Of a stretch of 64,000 nt of DNA, positions 1-10,198 are shown piece after piece. The notes beneath the pieces are model-generated. The model had not been told where the DNA came from. It did no database searches and saw nothing but the letters and a program-made list of their open reading frames with translations. Source of the DNA: Melampsora larici-populina 98AG31 (Eukaryota; Basidiomycota; Pucciniomycetes; Pucciniales; Melampsoraceae). The stretch is from assembly GCF_000204055.1 (NCBI RefSeq), contig NW_006768767.1, forward strand, positions 1,718,498-1,782,497. The letters run 5' to 3'. Each line of letters opens with the position of its first letter. The stretch's first letter is position 1. A program made the translations under genes and the position numbers.

Positions 1-27
1 GTAAGAGTGCGCATTTGATTATAAAAT

Positions 28-145
28 TATAAGGGTCTTATAATTAATTATGAGGGTGTTGCAATTAAATCATAAGGGTGTTGAAATTAAATTATAAGGG
101 TGTTGGTATTAATTTATAAGGGTGTTGGTATTCAATTATAAGGGA
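28..145. repeat. 22-bp minisatellite, about 6 units
   Basis: The motif TTATAAGGGTGTTG followed by an A/T-rich spacer recurs about every 22 bp, with A/G and C/T variation between units. It lies upstream of the Ty3 integrase tail and directly before the TGTAGGCG array. No coding signal is visible. Confidence 0.8.
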
Positions 146-169
146 CAAAAATTACGCCCACAGTCAAAA

Positions 170-392
170 AAAAGATGTAGGCACATTTTTGTGACGCCTA
201 CACAATGTAGGCGCTTCAAATTTACGCCTACATTTCATTTTTAGAATGTAGGTGTACACAAATGACGCCTACATTGGTTTTTCAGCCTGTAGGCGTCATT
301 TGAAAAAGGAAAAAGCGCCTACATCATAAATGTAGGCACTTTTTCGTGGGAAACCTTCATGTAGGCGCTGTTTTGGCAGCGCCTACATGGAT
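170..392. repeat. array of TGTAGGCG/CGCCTACA inverted repeats
   Basis: About eleven copies of TGTAGGCG or its variants and of the reverse complement CGCCTACA alternate within roughly 220 bp. They form a chain of short potential hairpins with 10-25 base loops. The recognisable integrase coding sequence starts about 25 bases after the last copy, so the array seems to sit at the truncation point of the Ty3 fragment. It could be a MITE-like element or a hairpin-expanded repeat. Confidence 0.75.
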
Positions 393-417
393 TTTGTGTG
401 TGCTGCAAATAGCAAGG

Positions 418-669
418 GCCTTAGTTTATAACAAAAGTTTGGAATCACAATGGGGTAAATTATTTAAAGATAGATGGAATGGACCTTATAGAGTACGGGA
501 GCAATATCAAGGCGGATCTTACATTCTAGAAGAGTTAGATGGGACAGTATTAAGTAGACAAGTGGCGGCGGAACATATCAAAAGATTTTTTCCAAGAGGT
601 GTTTCAGAAGCGGCAAGGGAAGAAGATTTTCAAGAGGAGGAATCAGGTAGTTCAAGTAGTTCAAATTAA
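418..669 (+). pseudogene. Ty3 polyprotein C-terminal tail (integrase end), truncated
   Basis: About 83 residues match the last part of a Ty3/Gypsy polyprotein downstream of the integrase catalytic core. The tract KLFKDRWNGPYRV, then a GGSYILEELDG stretch and HIKRFFPRG, is the usual GPY/F-type C-terminal module. It ends in an acidic and serine-rich tail with a TAA stop. The catalytic core, RNase H and reverse transcriptase are absent, because the sequence begins at the window edge or was replaced by the repeats upstream. Only the reading frame from about 418 is meaningful; the residues before it are repeat sequence. No chromodomain is seen. Confidence 0.8.
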
Positions 670-699
670 AATAAAGAAAATCAATAAAAAAATATATAT

Positions 700-2080
700 C
701 TCATATTCTTAGGTTTCTTTCATGTGTTATAGTTTTTTCTTTTTTCTTTTTTCTGTTTTTTTTTGGCGGTGTGGGATAGGATGACCAGGATGGAGGATGA
801 TGGCAGGAATGGATAGTTATTACATTAAACAAACATCAACATAAGTAGTAGGGTGCGGGGCAGGCGCAACAATCAATAAATTCAACATTCAACATTCAAA
901 TCAATTAAGCTGAATATGTAACACTACTTCAAATCACTTTTTTCACTTTTTTCTTTTTTTATATATACTTCAAAATTTTCAATTCAATAGCAGGGGGCAC
1001 GGGAAGGGTATTAGATAAATCAAACAAAATTTAGTCAAATTACAATCACAAATAAACAATAACATGGATTACTGCTATAACAAATTTTTTTTATTGTTTC
1101 ATTTTTCTACTTTATTACAAATTAATTCAATACTTTAACATTTTCTTTTCTTTTTGTCTCTTATGGTGGTAGGATATGGGTAGTTGAGGATGGTGGACAG
1201 AAGGCATGAATGGATAGTCAAGATTAAATTATAATAATAACAATATATAAATAACAGTCAAAATCAATATACAAATACAATTCAATAAAAATTATTAGTC
1301 AAGCAAACAACATAAATTACATACAAATTATCATCATTATCAATCTTTGGGTTCAAATTATGGATATGTTTCTTTTTTCTTTTTCTTTTTTTCTATGGGG
1401 GATTGGTCAGGATAGTTGAGGATAGAGGATTAGTTGGCTGGTAGGATAGATAAAACAAATTACATGTGTAGTAGGGGGACTGCGGCGGGACTCAAAAATT
1501 ATAACAGTCAAGTCAAACAAATAAACAATATGGATTACTACTACATACAACAAATACAATCAAAATTTACACATTACATTCTTCAGATTATATACATTAA
1601 AATTATTCAAATTATTATTACGTTAAGTGTTACAGAGATGTTTCTTTATTATTAATTATTCTTCATGGGGGTTAGGTTAGGATAGATGAGGGTGTGGGAT
1701 CAGCTGGCAGGTATTAGAATATGAGTGTTTCATTATTACATCAAATCAAAATTATCAAGACAAAATCAAATTAAAAATTACATCAATTAAAATCTGTAGT
1801 AGGGGGTTTGGGGAGAGGCTGCACATCATCATAAAACAATCAACGCGGCAATAAAATTACAATACAAAAATTAAATGGTTACTACTACGGCATACATCTT
1901 TTCAATTTTTAAATTTTCTCTTTTTTCTTTTTTTCTTTTTTTCTATGGGGATGTGACAGGTGTGTTGAGGGTGTTGGATTTAGGCAAGAGATTTATCAGC
2001 AAAACAACTTATGACAAGGAGCTTACGGAGATAAAATTTTAACATTAAAACATCAAAACAAATATTTAAAATTTAATCAT
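700..2080. repeat. degenerate 230-400 bp repeats in the 3' region of the Ty3 element
   Basis: Five diverged units begin near 766, 1163, 1393, 1664 and 1944. Each has a T/C-rich run, then a G-rich patch of the type ATGGGGG..GG.TAGGATAG.TGAGGATG, then A/T-rich DNA with TTACATTAAA. Several carry GTAGTAGGGGG about 80-130 bases later (846, 1470, 1797) and ATGGATTACTACTA-like blocks (1063, 1529, 1874). The G-rich patches resemble polypurine tracts. No protein-coding frame is evident. Spacing varies, so this is an old or rearranged array. Confidence 0.55.
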
Positions 2081-2596
2081 TACTAGAAGACTTAGTTCTC
2101 ATTATTGGATATTGGAATACTAATTCAAGGCGGAAGACAAAACTTTAGTCAAACAGAAGTAAACTTACGGAAGACTTAAAATTAACTTAGACTTTGAAGA
2201 TACTTAGAGGAATGAATTCTTGCGGGATTGTTGAACATTTATATTGTCAAGGCCTAGGATAATGGTTACTTGGATTATTTAGAAGATTTTTTTAGTTGAA
2301 TTACGGGAATAAGAATCATTATCAAAGAAATTTAATACGTTGAAGTTTGATATTAGGAATGAAGAAGTTTGCGGAAGATTGATTAAAATTTAGTATGAAG
2401 TGGAGAATTATTGTGAAGGTTGAAGATACTTAGAATCAAAGTTTGAAAAGGGTGGTAATTTTAAATTTAAGTTGGGGGAGGCTACGCACGATGTAAATTT
2501 ACGGCATGAACAAACAATTCTATTACATTATTTAATTCTATAAGTAAAACAAATAAACAAGATAAATCAACAAAATCAAAACATAAAGTAAAACAT

Positions 2597-4185
2597 TTAT
2601 TCATGAGCACGTTTTTTTCCCTTCCCTTCAGTAGAATGCTTCAAGTTATCTTCAGCAATTCCATCATAAAAATTCTCATGACCAGTAGGAGGAATAGGAA
2701 AATGAGGAGGGAATCCAGTAGTTATACCATCATAGTGTGGAGGTCGAAGGTCAGGACGAGGATGAGCTCTATAAACAATATCAAGTGCAACAATATTTTT
2801 AAAAGCTTTTACAAGATTTATTCTAGCAGTAGTTTCAACTGGATCATTAGAAGTAAAAATTCTCCAATGAGTGGAAAGCATATTAAATATAGTTTCTGTA
2901 AGAGCTACAGTTGGATCTCAAGACTTGATCATCTTGGGTAAACCACCAACTTGGGCCAATTCGTCATCTCTAATGGTTTTTCTAGCAAACCATATACCTG
3001 CACAACCAGCTCCATACTCAGCATCAAACGCATCAATTCCTTGAGTACTTGGGTAAGAATTGTTTGGAGTTTGTTCATTCAAGTTTGAAGTTGATAATCT
3101 AGGATCGTCGATTTCAGAAATAACATCTTCAGGATTAATTGATCTAGTTGCATGTTGATTATTAGCATCAAGTACAGGTGAAGGAGGAGGAGTTTCAATT
3201 AAATCTTCTACAGTAGTAGTCAAATTAGTTTTATCTTTTATGGGAGAGTTCGGGATTATGATAGGGGTTGACTTTTGATTGAAGAATTTCTTGTGTTGAA
3301 AACTTTTTTGGAGTTTGGGTTTTTTATTTTTAGTCTTAGTTTTATGAATAAAATTTCTAGGTGCTTTAGGAGGAGATTGATTAAAATTAACAGAAATAGC
3401 GGGTGGTGAAGTTGGATCATTGATGGTGTTTTGAAGATGAGTTGGTGATTGAGATGGAGGAGGAGTGTTGTTAGGTGTATGGATGGATTCAGGTTGAGTG
3501 GCAAGGGGAGGAGTCTTAATACGAGTTGGGATTAATGATGTTGTAGCTTGAGGTGGAACAGATGTGGTGTGTTGAGGTGGTAACGGTGCATTTCCTCCAT
3601 TATTCCAGATACGGACATTGGCCATCCATCGTGCTCGAAGTTTAGGATCGCTAGGTTTATCGGGTTTACACACCCAAGTTTTGATGCGAAGATGACGTTC
3701 TGCCTCGGTTTTGGTCTCGGGAGGGTGTCCATAGGAGTTTGACTTCAATTCCGAGGGAATTTCAGGTGGAGGAGTAAATGTGGTCCATTCTGAAGAGGAG
3801 TTTTGAAGATTAGCGTGATTACACTATGTAGAAGAGGATGATTGGTGGTTTTTAACAATTTAGAGACTTACCGCAATGGATCTCGTTTTGATCACATCGA
3901 TCACACTGATATTGATCTCGTAACAGTTGGCAATCTACAATTCCCCATGTACAGGGAGCACTGATAGCAACGCAGTTCAAACACGAAGTCGGGTGGCCAG
4001 TATGATGCATTGTGAATTTGGTTACTGAAGCTAGAGAGTTCTTTTTATTGATATGAATTGTTATCAATCAGTGAATGGTGTTTGGCAACAACAGACATTG
4101 AGGATTGATTATTATTACACTTACCAGAATCGAGTCGCTTACGAGGTTGTTTTTTTGGAGCGATCAAAAATGAAATCGATGTGAT
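2597..4185 (-). pseudogene. spliced antisense gene inside the Ty3 3' region, one in-frame TGA, start codon not found
   Basis: On the minus strand three exons join in phase: about 4185-4125, 4024-3872 and 3789-2597, with introns 4124-4025 (GTAAGT..CAG) and 3871-3790 (GTAAGT..CAG). Exon 1 codes a basic KKQPRKRL stretch. Exon 2 codes a Cys-rich segment (CLNC, CTW, CDRC, HC spacing, likely a small zinc-binding fold). Exon 3 codes about 397 codons: a conserved-looking DPKLRARWMANVRIWNN start, a Pro/Ser/Asn-rich low-complexity middle, and a C-terminal acidic/aromatic block ending KGKKRAHE. The frame is broken once, by TGA at 2920-2918, most simply a former CGA Arg codon. No ATG precedes exon 1; an in-frame TAA lies just upstream. 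Function unknown. Opposite-strand ORFs between pol and the 3' LTR are known in some plant Ty3 elements (Grande, Ogre). Confidence 0.6.
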
Positions 4186-4310
4186 GAACGGTTTTTTTTA
4201 AAATCTTGCTTTTAAACTCAAATCAAGGGTGGACTCGTAGTGTTAGGAAGAAAAAAAATTAGGAAAGAGATGTGAAGAGTCTTGTTGGGAGTATCTGGGG
4301 ACAGATACGA

Positions 4311-6200
4311 GTTGGGGGAGGATGTGGAAAGCAAAGTCTTTCATGACTATTACTACTTTTACTCTTTCACACTTTTAATAAATCAATCACATTATTTAAA
4401 AGCCTACTCTTTTATTAGGATCTACTCGATAACTCTCAGTTTGGAATTCTCATATACAAATCTTTTAATTAAGTACTTCAAAGTTGATAAGTTTCATTTT
4501 TTTTCAAGTCTAATTTATTCAACATCACGGTACAACAGAAACAAACTAAATAAATATTAATACATATAAATGAATAAGATTGAATAAAACAACTAGAATC
4601 AAAATTAAGATGAAAGAATGAAACAAACAAGTAATTAGTACATAGATTATTGAAACTCAAAAGAAGGAAGATAATAGAAGACGAAAGACTTACACATTAA
4701 AGCCTAGAAATCGAAAAATCAATCGATCTAAAAGATAAAGGACACAAATCTAGAGTTCAGATTAGGAAAGAAGAATAATCAAATCATCAATTAGGATATG
4801 AAGGAATCAAGCAGAAAGAACTAAAAGAAGAAGAAAAGAAAACTTACAAAATTGAACCTCAAAATCGAATCGATCGATTGAATTAGATGAAACCAAGAAG
4901 ATAACAAGCTATAATCAAATTGAGAAAGAATAAAGAAGAACAAGCAATTAGTTAGTATATGAATGATCAAACTAAAACAAGATGAAAGAAAAAAAAAAAA
5001 GGAACTTACAAATTTGAACTTAGATTTGAATCGATCGAATTAAAAGAAAGAGTAACTAAAACAAATGAAAAGACTTACAAATTGAAATTTAGATTTGAAT
5101 CGATCGGTTTAGGAAGGTGATGACTGAAAAGGCAGCAAGCTAAAGATGAAAAAAAAGAGAACAAATTAACCAATTAGTAAATGGAAGAACTAAAAAAGAA
5201 GAAAAAGAAACTAAAGAGAGAGATACAAGAAAAACTTACATTAATAATAGAAGATCGAGATCGAAACTAAAGGAAATCCGAGATGGAATGATGTCATTGA
5301 TTGATTGGGACGAGTTGAAAAGTGAGGCTGTGATCGAGGTGGTTGGAAAAGAGGAGATACGAGTTTGTGATTGAGTTGAAGGGTATAAGAAGAGTGGGTT
5401 GATTGAGTTGAGGAGTCTGTCTGTCCGGAAATTGTATTATGGAGTGTGAGTGTTAGTTTTTTGTTAGTGTTCTTTTAAAAGTGTTATTGAGTTAGTTAAA
5501 CCCTTGTAAGGGTATTAGTGCTAGTTTTTTATAAGACTCGAGAGTCAAGAGTGTGAAATCTGTGTTCTGGTTTTGTGAAATCTTTGTTTGTAACAGTTGT
5601 GTCTGTGAAATTTGTTACAGTAGTGTGTTAATTTTGGCATTTCAACAGTTTTAGAGGTATTCGAGTAGTTTTTTTTAGTATAAAAATTAGTAGTTTTTTT
5701 ATAGTTTACAGTGTAGTCTAATAGAAGTTTAAGTAGCATCTACTCAGTCATCAATCATTTTAAAATTATTTTATTCTATTTTTTAATTCAAAGAATTAGT
5801 TTTGAAGATTTTTTTAAAATTGAATTGGACTGCGAAACATTATCAATTATTTGTTTAACTTTGTTTATCCATTCTATAGCCCTAGCTTAAGCACGTCTAG
5901 TGTTTAAGGGCCTCGGTAACCACTCTGTACAGTCTTAGACTTGTTGGAGCTCTTTCGGACCAGGTTTGGTACTGATTTTATCAGTGGAAGGGGTAAATTG
6001 AAGTTATTACAGGTGTTGGTTGTGTGTAACAGGAAGGTTTCTTTTTGAATTGTATCCCTCTGCTTCTGACTTAGAGATTATTATAGGTTGAGGGCAGCTT
6101 AACTGCACCTGTTGTACTCCCATTCTCTCCGGCGGTACTTCATCCCCTCTCCGGCTCAGCCTACGCTACACTGCGTAGGAGTTCTACATCTGGTGTTACA
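4311..6200 (+). mobile_element. polypurine tract and probable start of the Ty3 3' LTR
   Basis: GTTGGGGGAGGA at 4311-4322 is a typical polypurine tract and is directly followed by TG (4323), the expected LTR start. The same PPT type precedes the clear LTR at 47858. The LTR end is uncertain: a TG..CA end near ..CTGGTGTTACA (about 6192) would give a long LTR of about 1.9 kb, but no second copy is in the window to define it. The stretch from 5290 to 6200 has no gene. Confidence 0.4.
4680..5260. repeat. about 160-bp degenerate tandem repeats with GTAAG-like units
   Basis: ACTTACA followed by TTGAA..AATCGATCGA recurs near 4687, 4845, 5005, 5073 and 5235, mostly about 160 bp apart with one short step of 68. 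Read on the minus strand each unit is CGATCGATT..AATTTGTAAGT, which mimics a splice donor. The plus strand is strongly A/G-rich here. This lies inside the presumed LTR. Confidence 0.55.
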
Positions 6201-6324
6201 TTCTTATCAGACCTTTTGAAAGGTATAGACGCTAAGAGGCAGACTGGATACAGTGATGCAGATGTAAGTGAATTCGAGTCTTTCATACAGGCAGACAGTT
6301 GGTTATCCAATAACTATCTAATAC

Positions 6325-8437
6325 CTATCTAACCTCATTTACTTTGTTATACGGATTCCTTAGCTCCCAAAGCCCTTTGGCCAGGCAAAATCCTACGCGC
6401 ATGTACCACATGAGTACCTTGCGCCAGATGGATTCCCCAAGTCTGACTGCTGGCTCAATCCTGCATGCAGATTTGCGGTACTTAGCAATGAAAATCCAAA
6501 CAAAGGTAGAGGAGGAGTCGTGTAGGTTAAATCTTAGTTCTAACACCCAAAGGTGACTCTCCGTACTCAAACTGACTGACTTTTTTTGCAGGCGCAGAGC
6601 ACTGGACAAGTATTGTGAACAAAAGGTACCGGGAGTCCCACCTAATCCTCCTCTTCACCTTGTGAAAACGAGGCGGAAATCGCAAACATGAGTATAAAGC
6701 TTAAATAACCTATTTCATCTTAAGTCTGAGAATGACTAAGGCTCTTTCGCATGACAGGCGCCATGCGAAAAGGGCTAGGAAGAGCTTGGATACCAAAGCA
6801 ACAGACCAGTCGCCTCAGTCCACCAGCCGCAGAAACAAAACGCACGATTGCCAGCGCTACAGGCTTAATGATCCTGTCCTACCATATGAAAACTATGATC
6901 GTACAATAGAAATAATCTTTAATACGTACAAAATTATTACCCATGGAAAAGGGCAATTTGTGGATCGGGGTTGAAATGAACTGATCTTTACATACTCGTT
7001 TGATGACTTGGAATCTTTGACACTGGAGGAGTTTGATCTACATCAAAAGGATGTTGATACAATCTTGATGTCAACTAAGCTCTTTAAGAGATTACCAACT
7101 CCTAAAACATTGGTACCACCTGCTGATAGTTGCGTAACTCTGATTTCACAAAACAGGTTTTATCATTCGATTATGTTAATTACAGGCTCTTACATTATGT
7201 GAATGCTGATTTTCTGCTGTTCATTTTTAGATACTTCTACTTCAACTACACGCATCACTAATATTGAGATTTCAGACGAATTCAACCCACCTTTGTCGCC
7301 GCTCACTTCCCTTCCTCCTTCAGATGCAGAAGGCGAGGACAATCTACAAGATTATCAGTTCTCTTGGCACAAAACTACCGGGGACAATGCGGTACCAGGT
7401 TGTGGGGCATTTTCTGCTGACTGGTTATCCTCTCCTTTGACCTCACTCCCTCATTCCAATGCGGAAGATTATACAACATTGGTTCAAAATAAGCGTAAGG
7501 TCTGTAACCAATCATAAGCCGTTAAACGTAATACTGAGATATTGTTAAACTAGCGTGATCGATCAGCTACCACCAAGAATGAATAAATTGATCATCGACC
7601 TACGTCATCAAAGAGACGCAAACTATCAAAAACACAAAACGGCGCTTTGATAGCAGTAAGTTACTCTTTTCAAAATATATATATATATACCTTGGGAAAT
7701 CCAATACTAAGATGTTGTTCAATTACCTTGACCAATCAGCTACTACCAAGAAGGAATTGATTGTTAATACAACTACGTTATCAAAGAAATGCAAGCGATC
7801 AGTAACGACTAATGGCGCTCTGGTTCACGGTCAAATGCACTGTTTTGGTCAAACCGTAGGATACTCGCGCGACATCCTGATATCACCTTACACTCCCACC
7901 AAAGGGTCATCCGAATCTTTGTACAAGGAATTTTTGGACAGGCTACCTGCTTTTGGTGCTCGAATCGGCAGAAGATTCAAGAGCTTTTGTGATGAAGGTT
8001 TTCTTGTCGCTCGCCAGCAACTTAACCTACTCCAGGCTCCTTCAATGGCTTCTACGTCAAAGTATCAACCCTCCGGCCCCCTCGACTTTGTCACCAACTT
8101 TGCTTTTACGCTTGGCAATTTTTATAACAAACCTCATACTGATAATGAGAAAGGCAAGGTCTACTGTCTATGGTATCCAATTGATAGTCTTAGTGGTCAG
8201 ATTGTAACCCAATCTGAAGGATTTGAGCTTGAGGGCGGGTGGTTTATTTTCCCCGAGTTCCGAGTGGCTATCAACTTTGGTGGTAAGGGTGCAGTTCAGA
8301 TTGCATGGAATCGTAAATCGACTTTCCATCATACTATTCCTTCCAAAGAAAAAATTCAGCTTAACACACAAGGTGAGAAAGTCCATTACACCCGGCTTGG
8401 GTGTTCGTCACAAATCACTTACAAGATAGCTCAAGCG
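6325..8437 (+). pseudogene. Tet-like 2OG-Fe(II) oxygenase, 5' and catalytic part (split gene)
   Basis: The catalytic part (about 7712-8437) reads openly. It contains an HxD metal motif in KPHTDNEKGKVY (His at 8135), a GGWFIFPEFRVAI strand and a distal His in STFHHTIP (8327-8332), the arrangement of Tet-like 2OG-Fe(II) oxygenases that are multicopy in rusts. Upstream exons supply a basic KRARKS region and IIFNTYKIITHGKGQFVDRG (6732-6971), then an in-frame TGA at 6972 (likely CGA to TGA). The frame resumes NELIFTYSFDD. Further upstream, 6363-6480 and 6600-6690 read as splice-bounded peptides (CWLNPACRFAVLSNE; PPLHLVKTRRKS) that probably belong to the same gene. A stretch at 7556-7655 is a diverged copy of 7727-7823, and LTSLPPSDAE is repeated as LTSLPHSNAE. 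The 3' end lies 10.8 kb away at 19254-19364. Natural substrate unknown. Confidence 0.7.
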
Positions 8438-8668
8438 CCCACTCCTCAATCAGCTACGGATTGGGGTTTATTTTATATAAACTCTGAGTGGTGGTCTCTG
8501 CACCTCTCAGTCATAGAAGATCAAGGACCTCTTGGTCCATTACCCTTTGGAGCAGCCCCCCATTGGCCCTTCTTGCTACGAGAGACAGAAGGGCCGGGTT
8601 TGGGCAAGTGGCGAAGCCATGCCTCAAGTTGGTTCTCTTGAACCAAACTCCTCGAGTCGGCCTCACAC
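8438..8668 (-). repeat. B2 terminal direct repeat of the tyrosine-recombinase element
   Basis: This 231-bp copy is about 95% identical by eye to B1 at 9066-9296 and in the same orientation. It begins CCCACTCCTCAATCAGC and ends near CGGCCTCACAC. It is the 3' outer end of the element and abuts the oxygenase codon GCG at 8435-8437. Confidence 0.85.
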
Positions 8669-8844
8669 TGGGTTGGTGGGGGGGGCTCTCAATGGTACTT
8701 CGTACCCGCGTTCCGCTTCTGCATATTTTCATGTCCACTTCTGTATGTTTTCATTTTCCTGTCCATTAAGCCTCCATTTTAAACCCTATTCTAAATTGTG
8801 TTTCGTCTTCTGTCTACAATGACTGCAGGGTGGGTGGGAGGTTT

Positions 8845-9065
8845 ACAAAAACTGAGAGAGTCAAAGTTATTCGAGTGAGCTGAAGTGAGGAATAAAAGGT
8901 GAATAGGCGTGTTCTTTGGATAGCGTGGGAAAGTTGTTGCCGAGGCAAACTTTTTCCTGCACGCCGCTTGCGTACAGTCCCTGATGACTTGGTACCGCCA
9001 AGGTTTGAACCGCCTACGCTTCACCCCGTGGGCTTAAGAACCAACAAGGCGTATGGTTCTAACAA
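8845..9065 (-). repeat. A2 internal direct repeat
   Basis: This 221-bp copy matches A1 at 19029-19249 with only about eight differences. It begins ACAAAAACTGAGAGAG and ends GGTTCTAACAA. It lies directly next to B1, as expected for the A2-B1 junction of split direct repeats, which is used to regenerate a full element through a circular intermediate. Confidence 0.85.
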
Positions 9066-9296
9066 CCCACTCCTCAATCAGCTACGGACTGGGGTTTATT
9101 TTGTATAAACTCTGAGAGGTGGTATCTGCACCTCTCAGTCATAGAAGATCAAGGACCTCTCAGTCCATTACCCTTTGGAGCAACCCCCCATTGGCCCTTC
9201 TTGCTACGAGAGACAGAAGGGCCGGGTTTGGGCAAGTGGCGAAGCCATGCCTCGAGTTGGTTCTCTTGAACCAAACTCCTCGAGTCGGCCTCGCAC
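9066..9296 (-). repeat. B1 internal direct repeat
   Basis: Second copy of the B repeat (231 bp), placed just downstream of the recombinase stop codon when read on the minus strand and directly adjoining A2. Confidence 0.85.
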
Positions 9297-9694
9297 CAAC
9301 AGTCCCACCCTCCCCCCTAGTAGTAGCTATCGTCATCTTGTTTGGTAAGAGCCTTGGGTCCCCTAAACTTGGCCGCCGAACTCGGCGCCTAGCCACCCAG
9401 GCTCACCCCAAACGACGAGACCCCGGCGGGTGCCAAAGAGATGTATTTTTAAAGTTCATCTCATTAACACCACTTACGTTTTTTTTACTCACGGATCAGC
9501 GCTGGCTGTATATGCACCTCTGCACATTTCTCACGATAACACTCATCAACGTCACATGTTCACGTGGAATCGATTCAGTTATGGATTCATTTCCGCCCCA
9601 ATCACTTTCTTCTATCTTCTGCTCTACGTTTGTCTAACACCATCAGGTATCTCTTCGTCTCTTTGACTTCCTCTTTGGTGTAGGACTTGAGGTA

Positions 9695-9701
9695 CCTCAG
9701 G
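9695..9701 (+). repeat. hAT target-site duplication, left copy (CCTCAGG)
   Basis: CCTCAGG is repeated at 13982-13988 directly outside both hAT ends. hAT elements usually make 8-bp duplications; only seven bases match here, so one mismatch or end trimming is possible. Confidence 0.8.
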
Positions 9702-9717
9702 CAATACCGGAATCACT
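9702..9717 (+). repeat. hAT left terminal inverted repeat
   Basis: Sixteen bases, perfect match to the reverse complement of 13966-13981. The following left subterminal region to about 9900 holds GCGGAGCC, TATAGCGG and CCGCTATAT motifs. Confidence 0.9.
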
Positions 9718-10198
9718 CCGAAAAAAAATGCGGTTGTGCAGTGGTTGTGCAGCGGGCCGGGTAACCACTAAGGCCATCAAAATCGGCAGCGGAGCCTGCG
9801 CACCGCTTCCTAGAAGCATATTTTCTTATAGCGGAGCCGGCACTGCACAACCGGGGCCGGCAGGCGTACCTCCGCTATATTTCGGAGCAATTTGGCGTAG
9901 ATGGGTACAGGGTATCACTCATCTACGCCACTCAGCCTCACTTCACTTACAACTCAATCCACATACCATGAACCGAACGACACCATCTCTGATCTCGATT
10001 ATCTGATCCACGTACCCAAGCAACAATCAATACAACTCCTCTCTCTTCGCTTTGGTGTGTTCAAAACCTGGCCAACTTGTGGTTTGTCAAAAACGAGCAT
10101 CTAATAAAAGGTACGGCTTGATTTCCTATTTTTGATCACTGTTTGTCCTTTTTTGTCATAGTTCTAATTAATAATTTCATTTGTTTCCCTTTGTGACT

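Noticed and set aside
170..392. CRISPR array
   Set aside because: Alternating inverted short motifs, variable spacing and a eukaryotic context; no direct repeat-spacer pattern.
8580..8665. tRNA-like or tRNA-SINE sequence (GGTTCTCTTGAACC) in repeat B
   Set aside because: No cloverleaf or A/B-box pair could be placed; the repeat is explained as the B terminal repeat.
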